A stretch of 28,025 nucleotides of DNA, from NCBI GenBank assembly GCA_001642005.1, contig LWCA01000422.1, positions 1 through 28,025 of the forward strand, in the 5' to 3' direction. The translations under genes and the position numbers were made by a program. Positions 1 through 8,675 of the stretch are shown here, in pieces. Numbering within the stretch: the stretch's first letter is position 1; every line of letters begins with the position of its first letter. The notes below the pieces were generated by a model, which had not been told where the DNA came from, made no database searches, and worked only from the letters and a program-made list of their open reading frames with translations. This DNA comes from Intoshia linei. Its lineage: Eukaryota; Orthonectida; Rhopaluridae.

Positions 1-1
1 A

Positions 2-60
2 CAGGGGTTTTTGACCCTTAAGATGTGAAATTGGGAGGTTGAAATTTATCTTATATACGT
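2..60 (+). repeat. possible hAT-type element end at window edge
   Basis: Starts with CAGGGGTTTTTGACCCTT, the CAGnGGTT pattern that ends several hAT elements elsewhere in this window (for example 17795 and the reverse of 18360). The partner end and target duplication would lie outside or further in and were not found, so this is only a resemblance. Confidence 0.25.
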
Positions 61-448
61 CCCGGAAAAAACTGTAATTGAAATGTAGTTTTTAAAAAAT
101 TTTAAGAGTGCTAGTTATTTCAATAAAGTAGGACACACACAAACAAAAATCGCGTCGCATTTTATATAAATTAGGATACTTTAAAATACATAATTGTTGT
201 TTTGTATATAATATATTAACTTTTCATCTAAATCGCTAACCGCTTTGTCAGTATAACTATATTGAATTTTGAACTAAATATAAAATTAAAAATGTAAATT
301 TAAGAGAAATTTACAAATGAACAAACACTATCTACAAAATGAAAGAGATTATCCCTGTATTTTGATTTATCAGACATAAATTATACAATATATTTGAATT
401 TACAAGTATTAAAAAACTTTATTAGTGTCTATACAAAAGGTAAATATT

Positions 449-2766
449 CTAATCTGAATCCTGGTTATTTTCCAAAATTCTACAATCAGTTTTAGCACTA
501 GTTGTCCATTTAAAATAAGATTTTCGAAATTTTTTAATAAAAGAATCAATTTCTTGAGTAGTTTGACCAATGGCAGCAGCAACAGTAACGTAGCTATAAG
601 GATAATTGTTACAATGAGACCCATAACCCAGAAAAAAGGTGTTTTCAATTTTTTTGGTGGATTTTTTATCTATTACTCTAAAATTAAAATAAAAAGATTT
701 TCATTTATATAAAACCTTACTCCCGTTACATTACAATTATATAAGTATCCACCAAGCTCCGTAACATTTTTAGATGTATTCTTAGTAGTAATGGTCATAG
801 CCATTGAAATAGAATTGTGTGGGATTTCTAAGAGTTTTTCTCCAAAATCTTGGGCAACATTTTGAATAGCTTGATGAAGATATGTATACATTTGTTTTCT
901 ATTTTTTAACAATTCCAAATATTTTTGAACCCCCATTTCCAACAATGTGATACATAAATGAATAGAAGGAGTATTTGAAGCACGCCCTAAATAAATATTA
1001 TACAATATTTTGTACGAGTAACCAACATATGCTGAAGATATTTCATTTACCAGTTTTTTTGAAAACCCAGCAATAATTGAACCACCAACAGGAATCATTA
1101 AATTCTTGTCGCAACTTTGCACGAAGACATCAATTCGACCTGTTCTATTACCCTGTATAAATTATAGTTAAGTTTTTTTTATTTACCGTCTCAATTAAAT
1201 GACAACATTTACTACTCTGCAAACCGTAAGCGTTATTTACCATGTGGAAAAGTTCATATTCTTGGCAAATTTTAGCAATCGTGTCAATCCTAAAAAATTA
1301 CTAATTGTTATAAAGTATGTACCTATCGTGTGCCCTCGGAGAAAAACAACTAGTGGTGCTTATTATACATAATATGTTATCTTTTCCAAGATTCTCCTGT
1401 CAATTATAAAATATAAATAATAGAAATGTTACAATCTCGTGCTTTATTTGTGGTATATTTGTTCTCAATTCATCGTCCACTAATTCGTTCTCAATGATAA
1501 TTGGAATTAAACCTAAAGTGGTGTTACCTTTGATAAAAGTGCTTAGTTAATTCATTAAAATTTGGAATAATACAAGTAACCACATATTAAGAATAGATAG
1601 GGTTAATAGTGATTTCATAAGATTTGAAATAATTTTTATTACTAAAGAAATGTATCTGGATTTAGGTAGGATACCTAAGGGTAGGTAAGGAATAGGAACC
1701 ACACTAAATAAGTTACCTGTAACTAATTATCAGAATGAGTATCGTCATCAAGCATTATACGTTACCAATTTTCCTAAGGACATTTTAAAGCAAAAATAAT
1801 TATCAACTGGGTTATCACTATATGCCACCGGAATGAATGCGGGCACGGAATTAATTTATTAATCTCTTTTAATTATGGATAATTGATTTATTATCATTAA
1901 AAATAATTAACCATTAACGGAACGTTTATACCCCAAAGGATAAAGATGAACATATGTACAATTAAATATTTTTATAAATATTAACAAGATTAATGACCTA
2001 ACATCTGACCATTATAAAAAATTAAAACATTTTTTGCTATCCTGTTATTTTTTGTATATTTTACTCTATTTATCAGAATAAAACATAATAAATACGAGCG
2101 ACACCAACAATAATTATTGTTTAATTATAATCATTTCATTTATTACCTGCATTTACTATACATTTAAAACAAGATTTTTGGTCTATTCTGGACCAAATAC
2201 AATATTTTGCATGAGTTTTCATTTTTTTAAAGGAAAGCAAAACAAGCATCATTGACATACCCGTCGCCATTGGACACACAAAGCAAGTTTTGCAGGATTT
2301 TATTCCTAATTAAATATGAATAATATTAACCATATAACTTACCTGACAAACGAATTAAATTCAAAATTAATTTATTGCATAATTTTGATAGTACAGAAGA
2401 TCCCAGAGCTTTAGGTTGTATTGCTGTAAGATCACCAGATCTGCCCATTCCATGTGCAAACCCATAACTAACATTTTCTATCAAACTTGAATACACCCTA
2501 CCTTCTCGTTCTCCCAATCCAGGTCCATCAATGTTGTTGCATTCAAACAAACTTAATAAATACAGAAAATAATTAATTTGAATTTTTGACCAACCCTTTT
2601 CCGGGATTTTACCCTTAAAATAATTTACATAATTATATAAGATATTTAGTACAGTTTCCAATAAAATCTTTAAATCTTTTTTTATTTTTTGGTTTTGGTC
2701 TACAAATCTATTTTTATAAGCACTAGGAAGGTATTGGGATAAACTATTCAATATGTCATTGTCCAT
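449..2766 (-). CDS. SEPSECS: O-phosphoseryl-tRNA(Sec) selenium transferase (SepSecS), 8 exons
   Basis: Cytosolic PLP enzyme that converts phosphoseryl-tRNA(Sec) to selenocysteinyl-tRNA(Sec), the last step of selenocysteine synthesis in animals and archaea. Joined exons 2766-2343, 2305-2147, 1512-1433, 1396-1323, 1289-1187, 1152-1023, 986-716 and 677-449 give 1470 nt, 489 residues (human about 501). Visible family motifs: GEREGR (residues 85-90), the phosphate-binding HGMGRSGD (105-112) followed by QPKALGSS, PMATGMS in exon 2, STTSCFSPR in exon 4, NNAYGLQSSK in exon 5, the PLP-lysine motif SCDKNLMIPVGG (lysine about 296), GRASNTPS, PHNSISMAMT, and GSHCNNYP near the end. Introns are 33-38 nt except intron 2 (634 nt). 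The intron at 1022-987 is 36 nt and open in frame, so a naive translation reads through it. It shares a 71-bp divergent promoter with the next gene. The presence of this enzyme implies a selenoprotein pathway. Confidence 0.95.
1513..2146 (-). other. long intron 2 of SEPSECS
   Basis: A 634-nt intron among siblings of about 36 nt, donor GTAATA at 2146, acceptor CTTTAG ending at 1513. It is very AT-rich; I see no coding segment and no clear element ends in it. Confidence 0.7.
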
Positions 2767-2837
2767 TCTTCATTTTTGTAATTCAATAAAAATATATTTA
2801 AATCATCTCTATGGTATATTATATAATATAACGCGCA
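2767..2837. promoter_or_regulatory. 71-bp divergent promoter between SEPSECS and a coiled-coil gene
   Basis: The start codons of the two genes face away from each other with only 71 bp between them, so both 5' UTRs and both core promoters must lie here or overlap coding sequence. The stretch is AT-rich with several TATA-like runs (around 2815-2830), none of which can be assigned confidently. Confidence 0.55.
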
Positions 2838-4518
2838 ATGGAAGACATTGCCATTTTAAAGGTTGAAGAGAATTTTAATATAGCCATTCAAAACTTGAAT
2901 AATAATATGAATTTATACAACAAAATAGAAGATAATGAAGCTATCAAAAATGGTAATATTTTACTCAGTTGATATATTAACTTTGTCATGTTCTGTTTAT
3001 ACATTTAGATTTTAAAAATATTTTAAATACTACAAGAACGCAGGAAAATCTACTAATCTTATCACAAAGTAGACAAAAAAGTGCAAAGGATCTTATAGGA
3101 TCTATAAAAAATACTATGGAAAAACACAATAATTTTAATGGACAATTGAATCAGATAAAGGAAAATGAAGAAAAGACAGTTAAATATGAAAAAAGAATAG
3201 CGTATGTTTAATAATTTTTTCAAGATTAAGATAATTGATTATCTTGTGCAGAGCCGAACCGATTAAACTCGAGGTCTCCCGAAAAGGAAAAATAGGCCCT
3301 AAAAAGAATTAGCAAACGATTCGTAGTCATATTGACTCTAATCACATCGCCAAGAGTCTAACTTGACAATTTAAATTTATCATGCAAAATAGTTATGCTG
3401 TTCACAATGTCAATAATATATTTTTTTAATTGCTCAATTTTGAAAACTGAGTTCCTATTTTACAATAATTTAATTAAACCCCAAGAGGTATCTAACTACG
3501 GTAGGTTCGGTTTTAATCTTGTGTATCGGTTACGAACACGCATCGATCATATATTAATTTAGTACATTATTTTACAACTTTAACAATTTGATAAAATTTT
3601 TAAATGCATTCCAATGTGATTAGAAATTCTAATTTGGAATTTACCGTAAACAAACCTTTTAAATAATACAGAGTACAATGAAAAATTTTTGACATATTAC
3701 CGATGTTTATTTTATTTAACTGTTAAATGACAAGTCTCAAAAATAATATAAATTATCCATACAAACTACATGTATTGACAACTCACTAAAATGTTGTTAA
3801 TTAATTCCATATTAAATTTTATTGTTTGATGCAATTCACTAAATATTTATACGTGAAATCTGTATATTTCTGGTTACAAAGTATTGGAAATAAAATTTTA
3901 CATCCATTATCTGAAAAAATCGGATTGAACACGGGATGATTTTTCAGGATTGATATTAATGAACAAACTATATTTACTTTCCACCTCTAAATTTTGCTTT
4001 GTATTTTTTAAAAATTAATGACTATTGTCTTTTCTCGATTATAAGCAGACCCCTGAAATACAAATTTTCAGTGAAAATTTTAACTAAATAAAATTTGAAT
4101 ATAAGCAGTTTCTGCTTGTATTCGAAAGAAGCAACTTTAAACAAAAAATAGACAACATATTAATTTATTTCTAAAAAAATAACTTCCTTCAGACAATAGA
4201 ATGTCTAATTTATAAGTTTATACTAATTAGAAAAAAACTTAGTGTATTTTTTCTATTTTTCAAGGTCTGCTTGTTTTTGATTATAAGCATTTTTTTTTCT
4301 ACTCTCGAATATTAGAAGACTTCTTATAATCGAAAAAAGACAGTAGTCATTGTTAATTAAACAAATTTAGAGGAGAATACGAACTTTACAAAATGATATT
4401 CAACGCGATTATTAATGATGATTATGTAACTATACATCATAAAACCAAAGAATTAAAAATTAATAAAGATATGTCTCCCCACGAATTTTGGAATAATGTT
4501 AAGGAATTGTATGAATAA
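2838..4518 (+). CDS. small coiled-coil protein of unknown function, 3 exons
   Basis: Exons 2838-2952, 3009-3201 and 4371-4518 join in phase to 456 nt, 151 residues. The first two exons encode a charged, Asn/Lys/Glu-rich, leucine-spaced stretch (about residues 1-103) typical of a coiled coil. The last exon encodes a short folded-looking tail ending HEFWNNVKELYE. I do not recognise the protein. The layout (N-terminal coiled coil, small C-terminal domain ending in an amphipathic helix) recalls kinetochore Spc24/Spc25-type proteins, but the tail is shorter than their RWD domain and this is only a guess. Intron 2 is 1169 nt and holds a 333-bp MITE, so an extra exon could be missed there. Its stop codon lies 24 bp from the stop of the convergent PSMD12 gene. 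Confidence 0.6.
4018..4350. mobile_element. 333-bp MITE with about 33-bp terminal inverted repeats, inside an intron
   Basis: The left arm 4018-4050 (ATGACTATTGTCTTTTCTCG and on) is repeated inverted at 4318-4350 (reverse reads ATGACTACTGTCTTTTTTCG and on), about 90% identical over 33 bp. A second inverted copy of the inner motif GATTATAAGCAGAC-like sequence occurs near 4262-4290, so the element folds on itself several times. It has no coding capacity. The TCGATTATAAG motif recalls pogo/Tigger-type ends, but a TA duplication is not clear. It sits in intron 2 of the coiled-coil gene. Confidence 0.65.
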
Positions 4519-4542
4519 ATCATTTATTTATGTTAAATTATA
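4514..4542. terminator. overlapping convergent poly(A) signals
   Basis: Between the plus-strand stop (4516-4518) and the minus-strand stop (4545-4543) there are 24 bp. A plus-strand AATAAA lies at 4514-4519, overlapping the stop codon itself, and a minus-strand AATAAA lies at 4528-4523, 15 nt past the PSMD12 stop. Cleavage 10-30 nt further on would place each mRNA end at or inside the coding region of the other gene. Confidence 0.5.
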
Positions 4543-7203
4543 TTAATCGTCTACAAGGAATAGTCTTTTTATTTGTTGAGGTATTTGCGGTTTTGTTTTC
4601 GGATAACCTTCCTTTGACAACAAATTATCAATTTTGTTTATTTTTGTCATTATTTCAAACATTGAATGTGACCATTTATCCAATATCTACAATTAATATT
4701 AATTTAATATATATAGAGGTGGTTCCCGATTCAAATAGTGTATGAACCCCATTTCAAAATATTTTGGACCCCAAATGAAATTAATAAAAAAAATTTGATA
4801 AAGTCGTGTTTTTCAAAAAAATATTGGAAAAAGTAGATTTTCCATTAAGTGTTAGTAAAATTTGGTTTTTATTTTGGATTTCTTGTTAAGAAGTTGTTGA
4901 TCATTAGATTTAGTAAAAAGAGTTGATAAAATTTACAAAAAAATATCGGAAAAGTCGATCTTCCCTGAGGCTTTGAAATTGTAAATTTTATTAATGGTGG
5001 GATAAAAATGGGGTTTTTGAAATATGTAGCGGTCGTCTAGGTTTTGGGATAAATTCTCAAAATTTGGAAACTAATAAATATTAAAAATTCTTCTATAAAA
5101 ATAAATAAAAGTTGATAAAAATTTTTTTTATTTTGTATTTGAATCTCACGGATCCCAATTCGAAATCAGATAATATAAATGTAATAATAATTGCCTGTGT
5201 TTCGTTAGTTTTTTTTCTAAAATCTACAAAGCCTATTACTCGGTTTATTTTAGCAACTAAAACTCCATTTGTGACTAGATTTGCTATTGCAGATTCAGCC
5301 TCCTAAAAAAATATACGGATGAATAATTTTATTAAACGTCAATATCAATTTTAAGTAATTTTTCCATCTTTGAAAACCGAATTCTGTTGTAATACATAGC
5401 TATAACACGAATATCCTATAATATAATGTATAAAATGTATTTTTTCATACATGGTCAATAACTCTGCATCTAAAATTCATCAAACAATCTATTCCAAGCT
5501 GTTTGTCATTTACAAATAGAGGGAAAACTTCGAATTCTTTTAAAATTTGATCCTTTACAACTTCCCATTTGATCAATTTTGAACCAATAAACATATTAAC
5601 TAATTCTCTAAAATTTTTAAATTACAATTTAATAATTAATATTAACATAAGAGTACATTAAACATTATAATAAAAATTTACTAATTTAAAGATAAGGGTA
5701 AATAGTTGTATATGTGGTCTATTTTTGAAATTAATAATAATCGATTAATACATCTTACGAGGTCCAAGCGCTTAAGACTATGGCTTTTGTAAAAATTGAA
5801 AATTATTAGCATTTCTATATTTTTCAACATAATACATAATTTTAACACATTTTAAATTTAACATATATGAATTCAAAGAATTATAGGGTCGTGTTAAAGT
5901 GATACAAACCTAGCTTTTAATTGAAAATAAAAACTTTTTAAAAAGCTTAAATCAAAATTGGTCGTCGATTTCATCTAATAATTATTAGGTATCTCGATTT
6001 ATACTAACTGTACATTTATTATTATTTCATTATTTTATTCATCATCTAAGGTCGATAAAGTAAAAAAATAATGAATATAATTATGATGTACAAAGTAACC
6101 ATCACCCTAAAAAATTGTTACTTGTAAATAGAAATATCATCCAAAGGTTTGTCATTCCTAATTTGATTTAGTAAAATATTGTATTCTTCGTTGTAATCGG
6201 ATAACAATATAAAAATTACGATTGCTTTAATAATCTGCATAAATTTATAAATAATTAAAAATAAAAAATACATGAATTCTGTCGGATTCGCTGTCGACAA
6301 TTTTTTTTGTATTATACAGTTCTATAAAATTTTTGCAAACATCAATGTACTTTTTATCATGCAAACATATGGTATTCAACTGAGTGTAATAACGAATTTT
6401 TTCATCCTAAATTGATTCCCATAAATTAAATAATTGTATTAGTCTATACATCAGTGTCTGGTTTTTCAAAGTATTTACAATTAATTTTTTTACTGATAAT
6501 TTGTGTCCGAACATAATCTTTTTGTAAGAGAGATAGTCTCATTTGCTCCAAAATAATGGCAACCTTTTCAGAAATTTCCATTGATCCATAAGTTTCCACC
6601 TGCATGTCCAATATAATTTCTGTTGCCTCTGATAAATTGTTTTCGTTTTCACAAATTTTTGACAATTTTACACCTAATCGAGCCCTCTCTACTTCAACGT
6701 AGATTTTACCCTGTGATATTTTTCGGATGCATTGAAGTAATTCGATTGAAATTTTAGGATCAACAGATTCTAATTCGTCAACTAATATTATGGTAGCGTT
6801 CACCATTTTTTTTATAGACTAATAAAATAAAATTATGTAAAAATACACTTACTTCTCTCATTTGACCGTATTTTTTACTCAGCACAACAAGAGAGGTCAT
6901 AAGTTTTTCCCATTTCTTGTATTCTTTGCAGAGATCAATTATAGTTAATATCACTTTACTGTTTGATGCAATGTCACCACCCTATTACAAATTATTTTAG
7001 TATGTTATTTTGAAACCGTTCGGCATTGTTTTTCCAAAATAAAAAGCATTTCCATCGCGTCATCAAACTTGTTCTCCTATGGAATATTTAAACAAATAAA
7101 GTGATTAACTTACTTTTGCTAATTCAATAGCCTTTGGTATTCTTGTATCAACTTCATCCGTTTGTAATTTAATTTCTGATAAAAGTCTTATTTCTTCATA
7201 CAT
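4543..7203 (-). CDS. PSMD12: 26S proteasome non-ATPase regulatory subunit 12 (Rpn5), 10 exons
   Basis: Scaffold subunit of the proteasome lid in cytosol and nucleus, made of helical repeats followed by a PCI domain. Exons 7203-7114, 7076-7017, 6981-6853, 6818-6450, 6406-6272, 6234-6122, 5607-5451, 5415-5338, 5302-5195 and 4686-4543 give 1383 nt, 460 residues (human 456). Clear landmarks: GKIYVEVERARL, QVETYGSME, EQMRLSL, RTQIISKKIN in exon 4; KYIDVCKNF in exon 5; the PCI part with KELVNMF, KLIKWEVV (exons 6-7), AMYYNRIRFSKMEKLL (exon 8), ESAIANLVTNGVLVAKINR (exon 9) and a last-exon tail LDKWSHSMFEIM like the family C terminus. Most introns are 34-43 nt; introns 6 (514 nt) and 9 (508 nt) are long and repeat-bearing. 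The exon 9 donor appears to be GC rather than GT (CAG|GCAATT at 5195/5194); the alternative GT donor at 5149 would add 15 residues. Confidence 0.95.
4743..4985 (+). repeat. repeat block inside PSMD12 intron 9, related to 15402-15560
   Basis: CATTTCAAAATATTTTGGAC (from 4751) and the downstream TTTTTCAAAAAAATATTGGA (from 4809) recur, in the same order and strand, at about 15408 and 15510. A diverged second copy of the latter unit starts near 4930, so the block is also internally repeated with a period of about 120 bp. It is probably the remains of the same AT-rich transposable element. Confidence 0.5.
5608..6121 (-). other. long intron 6 of PSMD12 with a MITE-like scrap
   Basis: 514-nt intron with donor GTAACA at 6121 and acceptor TTTTAG at 5608. 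The stretch near 5790-5826 (ending TTAGCATTTCTATATTTTTC) resembles 14650-14687 inside the 14429-14790 MITE. The rest is AT-rich with no coding signal. Confidence 0.45.
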
Positions 7204-8675
7204 TTTAAAATATATATGACAATAAGAGGAATAACGCGACAATAACCTTTATTATCAATCTAATGTATTTATTTTTATGTTCATTTTAATTTTCTAATCA
7301 AAAATTTTGTATACATTTTGAGTCAAAATGTAATGCAATTTGCAATAAGTTAGATCCGAATCTACCAAACTCGAAGCCATAAAAAAAACTTCGCAAACAT
7401 ATATAAACAAAATGGTAGTGTCATATAGGGAAAAATCTCCTCTTTCAAATATTTTATTTGAAAACACAATTTTACCAAATCTTATGAGAAAAAATCATTT
7501 ATTTATCCATAAATGTTATATGTATTTTTTGGGGTCCAAAAAAATAAATATTTTAAAAAAAAGGTCAGTACTAATGTTTTCAACTTTCCTTTATTACTTT
7601 ATGTAAAATAGTTTAAAATATTGATCTGTTTATCTATTTGTTCCAGTTTATTTAAGAAAGTAAGGGGAGTCGAGTTTTACAAATTCCATATTCTTATAAC
7701 AATTTTTCCAGAATAAAGTTTTATCGCAAATTTCAATTTCAGAAATTGAGTCCTTCAAAGTTAAAATCCCAATTGTCCTTTGTTTTTAAATTCAAACCCG
7801 TATTAGAATTATAAAAATTACACATTCTAATAAAAAGTTTTAAATTCATCAATATTATGATAATTTTAAAATTCAAAATCTTATATCTTCACGGCCAAAA
7901 TCCCAAATTACCTTTTTTTTGTAAAAATTAAGAAAGTCTTATAATTGTATTCAACATAACTTCTAGGATGGTTTTTAAATTCATAAACATTATCATAAAT
8001 AATAACTTCAAAAAAGTTAATTTTCAGTCAAAAACCCAGATTACCTTTTTTTAAATGTTTAAATTAAAAGGTAATGTGATATGACGGTTTCACGTGAAAC
8101 AAATTCAGGAACCACTCATTTAAAGGTTGATAATAGTGAATAGTAGCATTTTTAGGATAGACTTTATTATTGAATTTATTATTTTGGTAGAACAAAAGTG
8201 TGCCCTCGGCAGAGCTAGATGCTGTTTGTACGTAATACATAAGTCAACTATAGTTTATAAATATAATAAATAATTATAAATTGTAATGCATTATTTTAAT
8301 TCCCCCCGGTAGAGTTGCACATTATATAATTTCATTTTTTGGGGAATTAAAAATTTTTAGGTACAAAAAATAAAATTTATAGGTCAAAAACAAACTTTCT
8401 CGGGTGATATATGACAGAGGTAATAAAATGGTAATTTTATTCAACCGTCGATAAATGGAATTATTATCTAAAAGGAGTAATCATGCAGTATTTTAAGTTT
8501 TATCAAGATGAAATTTACATGTCACCAATTTTTGGATTCAAAAAGTATTTCCACTTGCGATTAAGCTTCAAATTTTGTATTTTATTTTGATAAACGAAAT
8601 GCCCAGAATTCAAAAAATGTGTTTTATGAATTTTTATTTACATGATTTATGATTAATTCCAATAAAATAAAATAT
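7204..8675. other. intergenic region with decayed repeats
   Basis: Between the PSMD12 start and the 3' end of the PRDM-like gene. 8053-8118 is closely similar to 15821-15886 (both contain TGACGG-TTCA--GTGAAACAAATT-AGGAAC), a hAT-like end reading GTGGTTCCTGAATTTG in reverse. 8206-8234 (TCGGCAGAGCTAG...GTA) matches 18594-18622 at about 25 of 29 positions. The stretch 7640-8050 is AT-rich and looks like degraded element interior. A short open frame at 7412-7606 has no recognisable product. Confidence 0.4.

Noticed and set aside
409-648. 79-codon hydrophobic frame starting MKTPFFWVMG on the minus strand
   Set aside because: It overlaps the last SEPSECS exon (677-449) in another frame; the SEPSECS frame carries the conserved GSHCNNYP stretch.
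3241-3306. Possible extra exon AEPIKLEVSRKGKIGPKKN after TTGTGCAG in the coiled-coil gene
   Set aside because: It ends in a stop and would truncate the protein; the part GAGCCGAACC...CTCGAGG resembles other dispersed repeat ends (near 7351), so it is more likely repeat sequence.
6107-6121. A 15-nt intron GTAACAATTTTTTAG in PSMD12
   Set aside because: Too short to splice; using the same donor with the acceptor at 5608 joins in phase to clear Rpn5 sequence.
7412-7606. 64-codon frame MVVSYREKSPLSN... divergent from PSMD12
   Set aside because: Low-complexity Lys/Asn/Ile-rich, no recognisable family, no downstream exon; could be chance in AT-rich DNA.
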